A stretch of DNA of 64,000 nt from Hanleya hanleyi (taxonomy: Eukaryota; Mollusca; Polyplacophora; Lepidopleurida; Hanleyidae): assembly GCA_036873755.1 (NCBI GenBank), contig JAVTVY010012634.1, positions 124,001-188,000 of the forward strand, given 5' to 3'. Below the pieces are notes generated by a model. The model ran no database searches, had not been told where the DNA came from, and was given only the letters and a program-made list of their open reading frames with translations. The position numbers and the translations under genes were made by a program. This document shows positions 21,654 through 32,315 of this stretch, piece by piece. Numbering within the stretch: position 1 is the first letter of the stretch; each line of letters opens with the position of its first letter.

Positions 21654-21905
21654 TTGCTGATTTGATTTGATTTGATTTTTTATTCACAACATAAATGTTC
21701 ATATTAATGCTCACAAACTGTAAGAGGCGGGAATAAAGCCCCATGGGGTTTGTTCTATCCTTAAATACATGCAATATGCTGACGACAAGACTTGTTGTCA
21801 TTGGCTTGTTATAGGAGATCTCGGAGAATAACAATAAACAGGTCACACACATTTTAATTACCACTAGACGGTATTTTCGCAGATTTACCATCTTGGTTTC
21901 CTAGA
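21654..21905 (-). mobile_element. 3' end of a non-LTR retroposon (AAATC tail)
   Basis: Read on the minus strand the segment ends GTGAATAAAAAATCAAATC followed by further AAATC units, directly after the pearl-like element. A pentanucleotide tail at a junction is typical of truncated LINE or SINE insertions. No coding frame is left, so the family is not named. Confidence 0.45.
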
Positions 21906-22055
21906 TCGATAAAACACAAGAAACAGTGCAACTTGCATATTCTATTTTTTTTTTCTGAGTCAACACTCATTTCTCTGAAAAAAAAATTCTAAGTCCACAA
22001 TTTCCATGCTTTTTCCAGCCTATTTTTGATTATAAGTCCAATTTCCATGCTGAAG
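21906..22055. other. No feature recognised
   Basis: T-rich and A-rich stretches only. Confidence 0.4.
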
Positions 22056-22160
22056 AAGTGGTGAATTCCCTTAATTCCATGGACATCGTCCATGCTGTCC
22101 ATGGACATTGTCCATGCTGTCCATGCTTTCCAGGGTCCAGAATAATGAGCATATATAATT
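22056..22160. repeat. CCATGGACAT(C/T)GTCCATGCTGT minisatellite
   Basis: Three to four imperfect units built from the palindromic words CCATGG and GTCCATG-CATGGAC around 22075-22125, followed by related TTCCAGGG-ATTCCAG pieces up to 22205. Confidence 0.6.
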
Positions 22161-22228
22161 CCAGGGATTCCAGCCTATTTCCAGGGATTTCTAGACGACC
22201 ATGGATATAAACCCTGGAATTTCTATAG

Positions 22229-22335
22229 CCGGGAGGGGAGAGAACTCTGTTATTCACATTCTTACTGTTGATTTCATGTGGAACAAGAAAGCAAAGAGTG
22301 GAAGTGAGGTAAGTTTTCAGTGCAAATAACTAATG
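22229..22335. mobile_element. Solo DIRS inverted terminal repeat
   Basis: GGAGGGGAGAGAACTCTGTT and on through GTGGAAGTGAGGTAAGTTTT and CAGTGCAAATAAC matches the ITR of the DIRS element at 55081-61373 (right ITR orientation, 61260-61370) with about ten differences. It also keeps the GCAAATAAC extension found in that element's internal complementary region. No DIRS coding sequence is next to it, so it is a solo end. Confidence 0.75.
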
Positions 22336-22856
22336 GTTTCGCATAAATTAAAATTGGCCGCCAATGTTTCTACACCCAATCGGGTCCAGATTTAATCGAG
22401 TTCTGGGTCACGAGCATATGGATGTGCACTGCAAGTTTGGTGTGCCTAGGATAAGTCGTTGTAAAGATATCTTGGTAACGAGAAAGCTGACATGGTTTTG
22501 CATCAATTAAAGATGGCCACCCAAGTTTTGAACCAATCAGGTCCAGATTCAATAGGGTTATGGGTCACGAGCATATGGATGTGCAGTGCAAGTTTGAAGT
22601 GCCTAGGGTAAGTCATTCTTTATCTTGTTAACAAGAAAGCTGTGATGGTTTCGCATAAATTAAAGACGGCCGCCAAAGTTTCCAACCAATCGGGTCCAGA
22701 TTCAATAGGGTTCTGGGTCATGAGCATATGACTGTGCACTGCAAGTTTGGTGTGCCTAGGTTAAGTCGTTCTAAAGATATCTTGGTAACAAGAAAGGTGT
22801 GACAGACAGATGGACGGACGTACGTACATGATGACGACAATGCCCTTCGGCCAACC
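22336..22856 (+). repeat. ~150-bp monomers with pearl-like 3' end
   Basis: Three more monomers (TCGCATAAATTAAA-TGGCCGCCAA, CCAATCGGGTCCAGATT, GGATGTGCACTGCAAGTTTG, GCCTAGGGTAAGTCGTT, AAGATATCTTGGTAACGAG), ending in GACAGACAGATGGACGGACG and GTACATGATGACGACAATGC. Confidence 0.8.
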
Positions 22857-23102
22857 TACACAAGCACAGAGCAACAAAAGTGATGTGTTCTCTTTTACTG
22901 ATATTAAAAAATATTGTCTTGGCTTCTGGTGAATAAATTGGCTCCTAATTTGGTCAACACACACAAGAATTAAGAATAATTCAGCCGGATAGCGAGTCAG
23001 AATCTTCTGATGATGCAGAAGAAATTAACCTAGCTGTCTATTATTGGCATAAATTACCATTATCATGCAAGTTCTAAATATGGGGCTCTGTTGTTGAATT
23101 AA
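22857..23102. other. No feature recognised
   Basis: Short unassigned stretch ending in the TTAA (23099-23102) used by the next element. Confidence 0.4.
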
Positions 23103-23313
23103 AGGAAACCCAAAAGATATAGTTTCTCATTTTCAAAAAAAAAATTGAAGGAGTACTAATCATTTTAAAACCGCGAACTCGCAGAGACAGAGTGCCGCCA
23201 TTGTATCGTATCCAGAACGCGGATATGACGTAGGGAAAAGGCTTTGGAACTCTTCTGTCTGTTCGGGTAATATACGTGAAGCACGGAGTCTTCAGTCGAA
23301 ATTGAGTGAAATC

Positions 23314-23632
23314 ATGTCGACGAGCGGCAGTTCCGAGTCCAGCGGTGAAAGCGACGAGGAAGCTGCATGTGTTTGGTCTTATCAGGGCTACCAATTCGAG
23401 CCGAAACGCTCAGATACGGAGATCAGAGCTGCGGAGATGATAGCAGCTCTAAAGAGAGACAGGCCACGAAATGAAGACAGAAGCCCGCATGGAAAATTTA
23501 GTACATGTATGGTGCCGGTGCACACGTTGCTCTCATCGACGGCTTACGGGAGAGATCGAGTGTCTTCACTGTTGGGAGAGCGAAGAAAGCCGCGCTCTGG
23601 CAACTAGAAATGAAAATGGTATGAGCTATTAA
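23314..23632 (+). pseudogene. P2X7 intracellular-domain-like gene, frameshifted
   Basis: The first frame from ATG 23314 gives a Ser/Glu-rich leader, then YQGYQFEPKRSDTE and a basic helix-like stretch. From about 23489 the recognisable continuation is in the next frame: VWCRCTRCSHRRLTGEIEC then LHCWESE, ending at the TAA 23630-23632. The cysteine spacing C-x-C-x2-C ... E-C-x2-C is that of the zinc-binding core of the P2X7 intracellular domain. One frameshift therefore separates two halves of one domain. The frame seen by a simple ATG-to-stop reading (to 23607) ends in a non-homologous tail. It is homologous in position and motif to the ORF at 16553. Confidence 0.65.
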
Positions 23633-23789
23633 ATATTTGAAGTAATTCTTGCCAATTTTTACACCGTCAAACTTGCATCTTAACACACGCAGCCCAATGC
23701 TACCTCCATATGTCTGCCTTCCGCTTACGTCACACCGTTTTACATAGTTTTACTCCTATTGGCTAACACTACTGGAACTTCTTGTAGTG

Positions 23790-24215
23790 AATTGTGCATT
23801 AATTATTAATGCCCATTAACAGAAAGACTTGTGAAAAAGCCATTAAATCTCCCTTCAATCAGCCATGAAAATGGCCATTAATATCGGACAAAATCATGGC
23901 TTTGTGATGGCCACGAATTGAAATATAATAATGACCATTAACATAACTTAATGACCATGAAATTGGGAGTAATAATCTGGAATATTAATGACCATTAATA
24001 GTCAATGAAATGTTTAAGGGCCATGAATCCAGCTAGACTTCATGCCCATAATCTACCCATTAAAGATTCATGGCCATTACTCAACAGTCAGTTAATCATG
24101 AATATTGGACAAAATCATGGCCATTAAAGAAATATTGCAATTGAGGGGTATTCAATTGTCATTAATTATAAATTATAATTATTGAAATGTGGGCCATTAA
24201 ATATCCGATGCCAAT
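23790..24215. repeat. Left subterminal array of element F
   Basis: Irregular repeats of CCATTAA, TTAATGACCATTAA and CATGGCCATTAA, about one per 20 bp, from ATTAATTATTAATGCCCATT to TTAATGGTCATTAAATC. Confidence 0.75.
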
Positions 24216-24226
24216 TAATGGTCATT

Positions 24227-24389
24227 AAATCATTATCTAAAAAGATAGAGCTACAAATTTCACAAACAATATATGTATCAGCCATACTTATTATTTATTC
24301 ATCATTTAAATCATTATCTAAAAGGATAGAGCTACAAATTCCACAAACAATATATGTATCAGCCATACTTATTATTTATTCATCATTTA
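24227..24389. repeat. 81-bp tandem duplication
   Basis: Two adjacent copies (24227-24307, 24308-24388) of a segment beginning AAATCATTATCTAAAA and ending TTATTATTTATTCATCATTT; they differ at only two or three positions, so the duplication is recent. Confidence 0.9.
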
Positions 24390-25440
24390 TGCACTGAGTG
24401 CACGTGACTGATGTGACAATAAAACAACTTGATCAACATGAAATGAAAGCCTCAATCAATTACATTATTGTCATTGCATCTGAACATTCAACAGTCCAAC
24501 AAGAGCTGTCTGAACTCAAAATACGCCCGAAAACATATCAGTCTGAACAGGTGGAACAGTGAATTGAAAACTTTCAGCACTGTATGTATTTACATGTGAT
24601 AGTTAGTGGTGTACAAGAAAACAAGGACTCCCCATATAACTACCAGTGTTCAGATCAGAAGATTGAAAAGTGTGCGATATACAGCCTGGACTTTAGGGAT
24701 ACTATCCTTACAATATGAGGTAAAGAGGGTGTGTCTGGCTGCCATGGAAACGACCCACATGAGCAAAAGCAATACCCGACACATCGTCTCCCCTAATGCA
24801 TCTACAGGGGTTAAAATGCTTAGGATTTCCAAGTCTCTTCAACTTAAATTTTAATCTTAATTGGGTGTTTCAAATTTTTATTTTCTATTTACTCTTGCCA
24901 AAAGGCAATTTCCAGAACGAAAACTTGAAAGGAAAAAAAAAACAGTTGAGAATAATATCTTACACATCCTCATGCCTGCATAATATTATAATTTACAAGA
25001 CCATTTTCTCTTGGGATTATAGTGTTGTATCACAATAGGTGTAAGTTGCAATATGGCTTCTTTGACTTGTCAAATTCAAGACAAAACTCGAAGAACGTTT
25101 TGTTACTTTCATTATCAAAATGCAACCAGGAATGAGGATCTATTTTTGTCTCCATGAGCCTTGAAAGCTATAAACTTTCATTGAGGTACTGCTCGATTTG
25201 TACATCACTCCCACTCAATTCAACATATGATTTTGAATGGTTGTTGTTATCAACTTCATCTGGCGTGGAAATTTCATCTGGTGTTTGGCATGTTTGATTA
25301 TCATCAATATTCTGCGAGGAATGGGTTTCCTCAGCCCAGGGGCATTTTAAAGCCCCCCCCCCCCCTCCCCCAAAACCCAGAAAACGTTTCTATACTTTGT
25401 TGATCAAACATTCATGATGCAAATATAGAAGTGCTGTCAT
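24390..25440. other. Interior of element F, no gene recognised
   Basis: AT-rich with short open frames and no recognised domain. A poly-C tract (CCCCCCCCCCCCC, about 25353-25370) is a sequencing-prone site. Confidence 0.4.
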
Positions 25441-25775
25441 CCCTTACCAAAGACGAATACATTATATTTGTCTTCCGAATATAATATTGTTTTGTGGTAG
25501 TTTTATGCTAGTTTTGTGGTTAGAATGTTATGCGAATACAATGTTCTGATTTGTTCTCATGTTGGATTTTTGGGACTCATTGTATTCGGAATGTCTTCGA
25601 ACACCGATTGTATTCCGACTGTGTGTATATGAGCCGAAATATTTGTATTAGATTTGTATTCGAAGGTTTTATAACGGTTGAACCACAATGCAGAACCACA
25701 ATCCAGATCGATAGACAAATTGCATGATTGTATTCGAATATTAATGGAATGTATTTCGAATACAATACCATGCAA
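25441..25775. mobile_element. Partial CCCTTACC element with TATTCGAATA array
   Basis: AT|CCCTTACCAAAGACGAATAC matches the left terminus of element D (CCCTTACCAAAA) and is followed by an irregular array of GTATTCG, TTCGAATAC and ATTCGGAATG words, with a perfect TATTCGAATA at 25731-25740 and GTATTTCGAATAC at 25751. No GTAAGGG right end was found, so the copy is truncated or its end has mutated. Confidence 0.5.
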
Positions 25776-26140
25776 CTGATATATATAGCCTGCAGGGCAA
25801 ATCATCATCAAGGCATTTAAAAAATTTTAAACATACAAATGAGAATTTATTTCAGATATGGACTGCCACTGGATTAGTAATATTTTCCTCTCACGTACTC
25901 TGCGAAATTGTTTGGGAGAATTAAGTTTGAAGACCAGTATTTGAAATAAACTACAGTAATAAATCAATGATAATTGTGAGCGGGGTCTTGTGAGCAACCA
26001 GTACGGCATCCGATGTACAGGATAAATTTATACACAACTTTAACTGGGTTTTAGATAATCCATACCATTTAGTGATTTGAAGAAATTGTATCTTTGCTGG
26101 AGGTATAGTTTTTTTCTCTCTCTCTCCCTGCAGTAACAGA

Positions 26141-26527
26141 CTGTCTCACATTACGATGTGACAGGATTTTCAGCAATATATCAGAGCCATTTCTTCTCAG
26201 AGAAGTGACTCAAATTCCCCACAGTATCTATATGTAATTTGTGCATTTTTATTCTGAAATTTGAGAGAAAACTGTTCAGAATCAAAGAAAATCTCCAATA
26301 CCTGTCCTCGCATTTTATTTTCAAAGCACAATGACGGTGCATGGGCTTGCAGGCGCTATGAAAATAACATGTGAGGTATTGGAGATTTGTTTTTATTCTG
26401 ATATATTTCCTTCAAAAATAAAAATGCAAAAATTACATATAGATACTGTGGGTAATTTCACTTCTCTGAAAAGAACTGGCTCCGATATATTGCCAAAAAT
26501 CCCGTCCCGTCGTAATGTGACTGAGTG
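26141..26527. repeat. Long inverted repeat (two ~175-bp arms)
   Basis: The left arm runs from CTGTCTCACATTACGA through GCAATATATCAGAGCC, CAGTATCTATATGTAATTTG and CTCCAATACCTG to ATTTTATTTTC. The right arm repeats this in reverse complement with roughly one change in seven or eight positions, ending TCGTAATGTGACTGAG. The spacer is about 30 bp. It would fold into one large hairpin; a fold-back MITE is likely. Short open frames on both strands are mirror images. Confidence 0.85.
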
Positions 26528-27744
26528 AAAACAGGAAGCCATTCCAACAACAACAACGACGATGTAGACCGCTAACAAGATCAAGAAGTCTCTTGTATTC
26601 TATGAATACATCACTTCTTATGAATTTCGTATAGCTTCAAAAGTATTTCATGTTTATAAAGATCATGCCAGCCTCAAACATTTCCTATTATCTTGGATGA
26701 TCAACGAAAATGTTGTTGTAGAAAAAACGGAAACTGGACCCGCGGTAATGTTCTACGTAAGCAGAAATTTACAAACCCATTTCTTTTCAAATGGGTTCAG
26801 CAAAAACAATCAAATTTGGAAGCTTGGCACTTAAAACAAATGAGCAAATATCCATACCTGTCAACTGATTTTAAGTTGCAAGGAAAACAATACGTAATCT
26901 CATGCAATCAACATTTGCATGGAACTGTCTGCACACCAGCAGTGAGTTTGGGTTTGACCGTCTGCTATTTGAATTTTGGCGCCGAGATGATTGTATGAGT
27001 GCATGAGTGAAATTGTTCCTAGGGAACTAATGCGGTCATATCCTGAAGTTATGAGACTAAGGGAGATCACTCTTGGTAATAGTATTGATGGAGCAGGAAC
27101 AAACGTCGTTCACATAGGACCATTTTACACCAGCATCCACTCAAGACTGGCAAACATGGCCAGCGGCCGGCAGTCAGCGGGAAAGATGAACAAACATTTC
27201 AACAATTCTGTTCATCAGTTCATCACATTGACAGTTTGTTTTATGAAAGCCAATTTTTTGTGATCGTCAGGAGGACGACCTGAGCTTAGATTGTACTCGT
27301 CAGCAGATATTTTTGGTCTAACATTTTGACCCCTGTAAAGTTATTAACCCTAAAGTTAAATATAATTTTGAAAAAAAGATGATCACTGGATTCTGGTTAG
27401 CCTGAGTGATACAAGACTGATCACTCTCTCCAATATTATTCTTCATTGCATTGGCAATTTTGAGAAGAGTAACCAAAAGCTCCCCTTGAAAATTTAGATT
27501 TTGTTCCATTTTTATACTGCATAAAAGGACCTGAAAGTCTGTAGAAAGAGGCTCAGTGATTTGCCATCTACATGGCCAGAATTGCCCTAGAATGCATCTC
27601 AGAGCATCTGGACCCCTGGGGCCTAGGCGGCCCCTGGACCCCGGCCTATTTGTCCTGTGATAGTAACTGGGCGAGACGCCCTGTTTCCTGATTCCGGCTA
27701 ATCCCACGCCATGAAGTAATATATTATTTGGGACATTGGTTTTG
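26528..27744. other. Interior of element F, unassigned open frames
   Basis: The frame 26693-26998 (+, 101 codons) is Lys/Gln-rich with CCCRKNG near the start; it shows no family I know. 26991-27263 (+) and 27318-27752 (-) are likewise unrecognised. I do not call genes here. Confidence 0.35.
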
Positions 27745-28235
27745 ATGCCCATTAATCATACTTAATCAGATTTTCATGGTCATCAATGTTCATTAATCAT
27801 ACTTAATCAGATGTTCATGGCCATCAATGTTCATTAATCGTACTTAATCAGATGTTCATGGCCATCAATGTCCATTAATCATACTTCATCAGATTTTCAT
27901 GGCCATCAATGTTTGTACTGTGAAATTCATGGCCATCAGATTATCTTTTTTCATGGTCATTAATTATTTTTACTGCATATTCATGGCAATGAATTTTATA
28001 AGATAGCAGCCGGTATGCATTAATGGCCATTATACTCCTTTCCATGGGCATTAAACATGGTGCTTTTAAAATTAACGGCCATGAAATTTATTATTAATGG
28101 CCAATTAAGGACACTGAATTTATCATCCGATTATCAATTGATGGCAGTGCAAAAAATTAATGGTCAAATTGTTCAAATTTTCGCATTTAATGGCTTTTTA
28201 ATGGGGCATTCATGGTATTTCATGGTGTGTTTGTC
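27745..28235. repeat. Right subterminal array of element F
   Basis: Four units of about 54 bp (CATTAATCATACTTAATCAG, then A-T-GTTCATGGCCATCAATG) at 27748-27910, then looser TCATGGCCAT and TTAATGG words. A perfect 12-bp palindrome TAATGGCCATTA lies at 28021-28032. Confidence 0.8.
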
Positions 28236-28433
28236 CAGTAGTGTAAAATAGGTCACGTGACAATACAATGGCGCTTTCCTGGAGTTTGGTAAATTTGACG
28301 GTATCACAGCATTTGGTTAACTATTTCTGTGTTAAAATAAATTCAAAAAAAAAAAAAAAAATACAGTTGAATACCATTTGACTAGCTCTTTCAGTTGAAA
28401 TATAGCTTTACCATACGCGAACCTTTCCTTTAA

Positions 28434-29498
28434 ACAAGCTGAATGATTCCAGAGTAATAAAGAAGCTAAATTAACAATCTATTAAGAAGAAAGTGGTCCC
28501 TAAAGAAATATTTTGGCCCCCAGAAATTTTTACCTTTGGGGCCAGTGGCGAACATTTCAACCCCTGACATCTCAATAATATTTTTCACTAATGTGCACGT
28601 AATAATCTGATGCTGTTCTAGCACTTCCGTGATCTAAGGATTTTCCTGGCGCTGAATTTCTTGGCATGATTTTTACAATCAACCATTTTGGGTTGTTCAC
28701 CACAATCCGTGTACAGGGGGGAAGGAGTCGCAACAAGCGTAAGGGGGGAGGGAGTCACAACAAGCGTACGGGTGGAGGGGGTACAAATCCCAGATTTTGA
28801 GAGTACCTTTACGGATCTTGGCCGAGATCTCACACTTCTGGTCATGAATACTTAAAGATGTAATCAGCCTCAAATCTGGGCTGAAATCAATGTCTCTCAA
28901 ACTCAGCGAAAGTGACATATGGGTACTAATATGCTAAGGTGTAACAAACAGGCACTTCATGTTGAAGTCACTTATTACAGTTACATATGAAGAAATTTTA
29001 ACTTCTGGAAATGCCACTATTTTGTCTGAGTGTTGTGGAGATAGAAAAGATAATAACAGGTTCAACTTCAAATTATTCAACTTATTTGTTTTTAATTAAC
29101 TTAAGTAAGCTTGATTTGAGGCCAATATTTGCACCAAGATTGTGACTCTTGGAAATCCCCACCCCCAGTTGAAATCCTGCCTATATTAAGATGGGCACCG
29201 CTCAAGTCAGAATCGCCAGTGATTTTCATCAAAAATCACCAGAAATTTTCATCAAAGTAGGTCAGCTCAGAACTTGTTGGTAACAGTCTCCTAATGCACC
29301 TTCATTCCAAAAATAAATACCGATCGCCGATTTAATTTTACAATTTTTTAACTAAAGGAAACAGATTGAATAATAACTAGAACTCGTGGACTTCGGAAGG
29401 CTGCCGTTACCTGCGTGCATTTTATGGCTTTGATGTTTGAATGTAAGCTGCAGAAATACATAGTTTTTCCTATTTCACAAAATTGGGTCATGTGTATA
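28434..29498. other. No gene recognised
   Basis: Contains a short 30-bp tandem, two units of GTAAGGGGGGAGGGAGTC-type sequence at 28716-28790. GACATATGGGTACTAATATG with GCTAAGGTGTAACAAAC near 28915-28950 reappears in reverse near 37425-37465, hinting at a dispersed element of unknown extent. Confidence 0.4.
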
Positions 29499-31758
29499 CC
29501 CTTACTGCTTTGAGGTGTACTTGAGGTGTACTTGAGGTGTAGTTGAGGTGTACCTGTGAGGTGTACCCTCCGATATTATGAGGTGTATTTGAGGAGTAGA
29601 TGAGGTGTAGTTGAGGAGTAGATGAGGTGTAGTTGAGGAGTATCGAAATATGCAAATTAGTACACCTCAGTGAGGTGTACACCTCAGGTGAGGTGTACCC
29701 CTCAGGTGAGGTGTACCCCTCAGGTGAGGTACTAACTGAGGTGTACTTGAGGCATATCCAATTTTGAAAAATGTATTCATACCTCCCATTGAAAATAGGT
29801 ACCAGGCATATTTGTATTCTCATTTTTTAGTGAACACCGCTCAGTAGATGGATCCCCATCCTCCTCCTACAATAACTTTGCTGCAGCATTTTTCGCTACA
29901 AAGCCTACAACTAACATATGAGCAGCCAAACTTGAAAGTAGGGGAAGGTGACCATGTATGTCAGAAAATGGTAGCACCACACTTATAAAGGAGCTTCAAC
30001 ATTGGCTCAGAAGTGCCCCAATTGCCACACAGAGGATTCCAATGCAAAAGCATACAAGGGACCAATGTATTTGGGAAGTGACAGTTAACATATCCATTTT
30101 GGAAATATATCTGGATGGTTGACAACATATCCACAGGTGCCAAAGTTTGCATGAGATTAACAATAGTTTCTCTGTAAATTATACAACAGTGCCCATTAAC
30201 TGATTGCTATGATAATTTGAAGAGAAGAATGTTACAGCAGGTTTTAGTTTGATGTATTAGTGTCCTGGTGTCAAAATAATAATAAAAATAAAATAAAATT
30301 GAGTTTACATAACATTTTTCATGTTGTTTAGAAGTTCAGGAGGTGTACTTGAGGTGTACGTAGGTAATTTAAAAGTGAGGTACATGTTTTTTTGACAAAG
30401 TCAATGAGGTGTACTTGAGGTGTAGGTAATTTAAAGTAACATTCATGCCAGAATGATGATCCAGCATAGACATGTAAAGAAAAAATTAAATTTAATGCCA
30501 TGTTCAGCAATATGTTGTCTATTTAGCAAGTATGTGTTTTTTTATCATTTAGAAAGTGATCGTATAACAGTATTTTCATTATTTTGGGATACAAAACGAG
30601 TAATTAGCGAGTATGAATAAAAGATTGTGCTGGCAATTATTTACAATAAGTGTATGGTATATTATGCTCAATTTCATGACAACCTTTCCACCAAGTCCAC
30701 CATATATCTTGGGTGTAGGTGGATAACTGTATCTTATGTTCATGCCAAGCTTGTTACGGTGGAGTGTAGGAAATACTTGAGATGTAGATAAATTATGAGG
30801 TATAAGTACATACTTGTATACTTTTGTACATGCATATTTTAGCAAAGTCCATGAGATGTACTTGAGGTGTAGGTAAATTACAAGTATATATTTTGACAAA
30901 GTTTATGAGGTATCACTCACTGTTAATTATTATTTGTTAATTAAACAAGGGCTGTACTTATTTCAAACTGTCAGACTGAATTGGTGTATGTTACAATAGA
31001 ATATTAGACTAAGGCAGGAACATCCAACTGAGACATAGAGTTAAAAAGTATTAAGAAAATAATTAAAGAAGAGCTCCAGCTGAGAATGTATATGCAGGTG
31101 ACACAAGAAATAGCAGAAGTAGATTTTATGTATTGTAAACTGGAAAACAAGGTTATGACCTGTCAAGTGGTTCTTTTATTCATAGAGGGTGTATGAGATT
31201 TACAGTTAGCCAACCCATTTATTGATTTATTTTAAAATATAGCGCTTAAATGAACTAAGAAATGTACTTTAAAATATAAATAAAACATTTAGTTGATCAT
31301 GTTGATGGGCAGTGGGGAAGCCAAGGTAAACTTGAGGTGTACAAAAATTACAAGTATATTTTGATAGTCCCAGAGGTGTACTTGAGGTACATGCATAGTT
31401 TGGCAAAGTCCATAAGGTGTACTTGAGGTGTAGTATATAACATATCTATTTTTGACAAAGTCCATGAGGTGTACTTGAGGCGTAGGTAGATTACACGTAT
31501 ATTTTGACAAAGTTCCAGAGGTGTACTTGAGGTACATGCATATTTTGGCAAAGTTCATAAGGTGTACTTGAGGTGTAGGTAAATTACAAAAATATTTTTT
31601 CAAAGTCCATGAGGTGTACTTGAGGTGTATACACCTTGAAAAAGAAAATGAGGTGTACACCTCAGGTACACCTCAACTACACCTCAAGTTGAGGTGTACA
31701 CCTCAGGTACACCTCGACTACACCTCAATTTGAGGTGTACACCTCAAGTCTGTAAGGG
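29499..31758. mobile_element. TIR element A (CCCTTAC termini) with GAGGTGTACACCTC arrays
   Basis: The left end is TA|CCCTTACTGCTTTGAGG and the right end, read inward, TA|CCCTTACAGACTTGAGG, with TA on both sides (29497-29498, 31759-31760). The outer 250 bp on the left and 450 bp on the right are packed with GAGGTGTA / TACACCTC, including the perfect palindrome GAGGTGTACACCTC. Looser single or paired words with about 45-bp spacing and the linker GACAAAGTCCATGAGGTGTA extend inward. The core (30450-31290) is AT-rich and non-coding. A full second copy in inverse orientation lies at 45584-47767. Non-autonomous; CACTA/Mirage-like by its 2-bp duplication and subterminal words (inference). Confidence 0.85.
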
Positions 31759-31760
31759 TA

Positions 31761-32089
31761 GTGCTGTGTTACGTATAATGCTTTATTTACCTTTGTCAGT
31801 CATAACAGGAAAAAACGTACGAAGTACAATACTTTGATAATTAAAACTAATTTAGTGATTCAGAGAAAATTTTAATGAAAAGCAGAGCGTTTGAAGTCCA
31901 CCGACATTGAAACTACTGATTTAGCTTGGAACCTTAATATTAAGTACTCAGCATGGAAAGTAATCTCGAGTGAGATCCTGTGGCAAGTTAACCACATACA
32001 AAATTTGAAAAGGATCCGTTCAGGTTGTCAAAAGTTACTGTCGGAGTCTAGCGGATCACCGTTAAAAACAAGCCCAAGAGAGATCTTGC
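31761..32089. other. No feature recognised
   Basis: Unassigned AT-rich sequence with one short open frame (31891-32094) of no recognisable family. Confidence 0.4.
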
Positions 32090-32315
32090 GGTGAGGGAGT
32101 GAGTGAATATGATTTAACGTCGCTTTCAACCCTATTTCAGTCATATCACTTTGTTTGGTTCCTATTCCTCTTCACACCCGGAAACCACACAGGAAGGGTC
32201 CTATTCTCCATGGGTGCCCCAGTTAGTCGTCTCTTAATTACGACAAGCTCTGAGGAGTTGAGACCTATTCTTACGATGATCTGGAGTGTGGACACACGGA
32301 CAGACCCCAATACTA
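32090..32315 (-). mobile_element. SINE-like insert, minus strand
   Basis: GAGGGAGTGAGTGAATATGA followed by TTTAACGTCGCTTTCAACC and TATTTCAGTCATATCACTTTG is the reverse complement of the shared SINE 3' module and its (ACTC)n tail. The remaining 150 bp have no tRNA-like boxes that I can place. Confidence 0.65.

Larger units (their letters stand above)
23767..28243. mobile_element. CACTA-like element F with CATGGCCAT-type subterminal arrays
   Basis: The left end is TAA|CACTACTGGA and the right end TCCAGTAGTG|TAA: TIRs starting CACTA and a 3-bp TAA duplication (23764-23766, 28244-28246), as known for the CACTA/EnSpm superfamily. The left subterminal zone (23790-24180) and right zone (27745-28235) are arrays of ATTAATGGCCATTAAT / CATGGCCATGA words. 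No transposase is seen in the 3.5-kb middle, which contains an 81-bp tandem duplication, a partial CCCTTAC element and a long palindrome. Subterminal repeats bound by TnpA are established for plant CACTA elements. Confidence 0.7.
23103..28429. mobile_element. Second Kolobok-like element, split by a CACTA-like insertion
   Basis: TTAA flanks both candidate ends (23099-23102 and 28430-28433). The left terminus AGGAAACCCAAAAGATATAG resembles the left terminus of the element at 16346 (AGG-AACCCAAA-AGAT), and the right end read inward begins AGGAAAGG. The left 660 bp carry the same kind of ORF as that element, starting 211 bp from the end. Nearly all of the rest (23767-28243) is a nested CACTA-like element; the Kolobok-like sequence itself is only about 0.85 kb. 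The right boundary rests on short terminal similarity and is less certain than the left. Confidence 0.55.
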
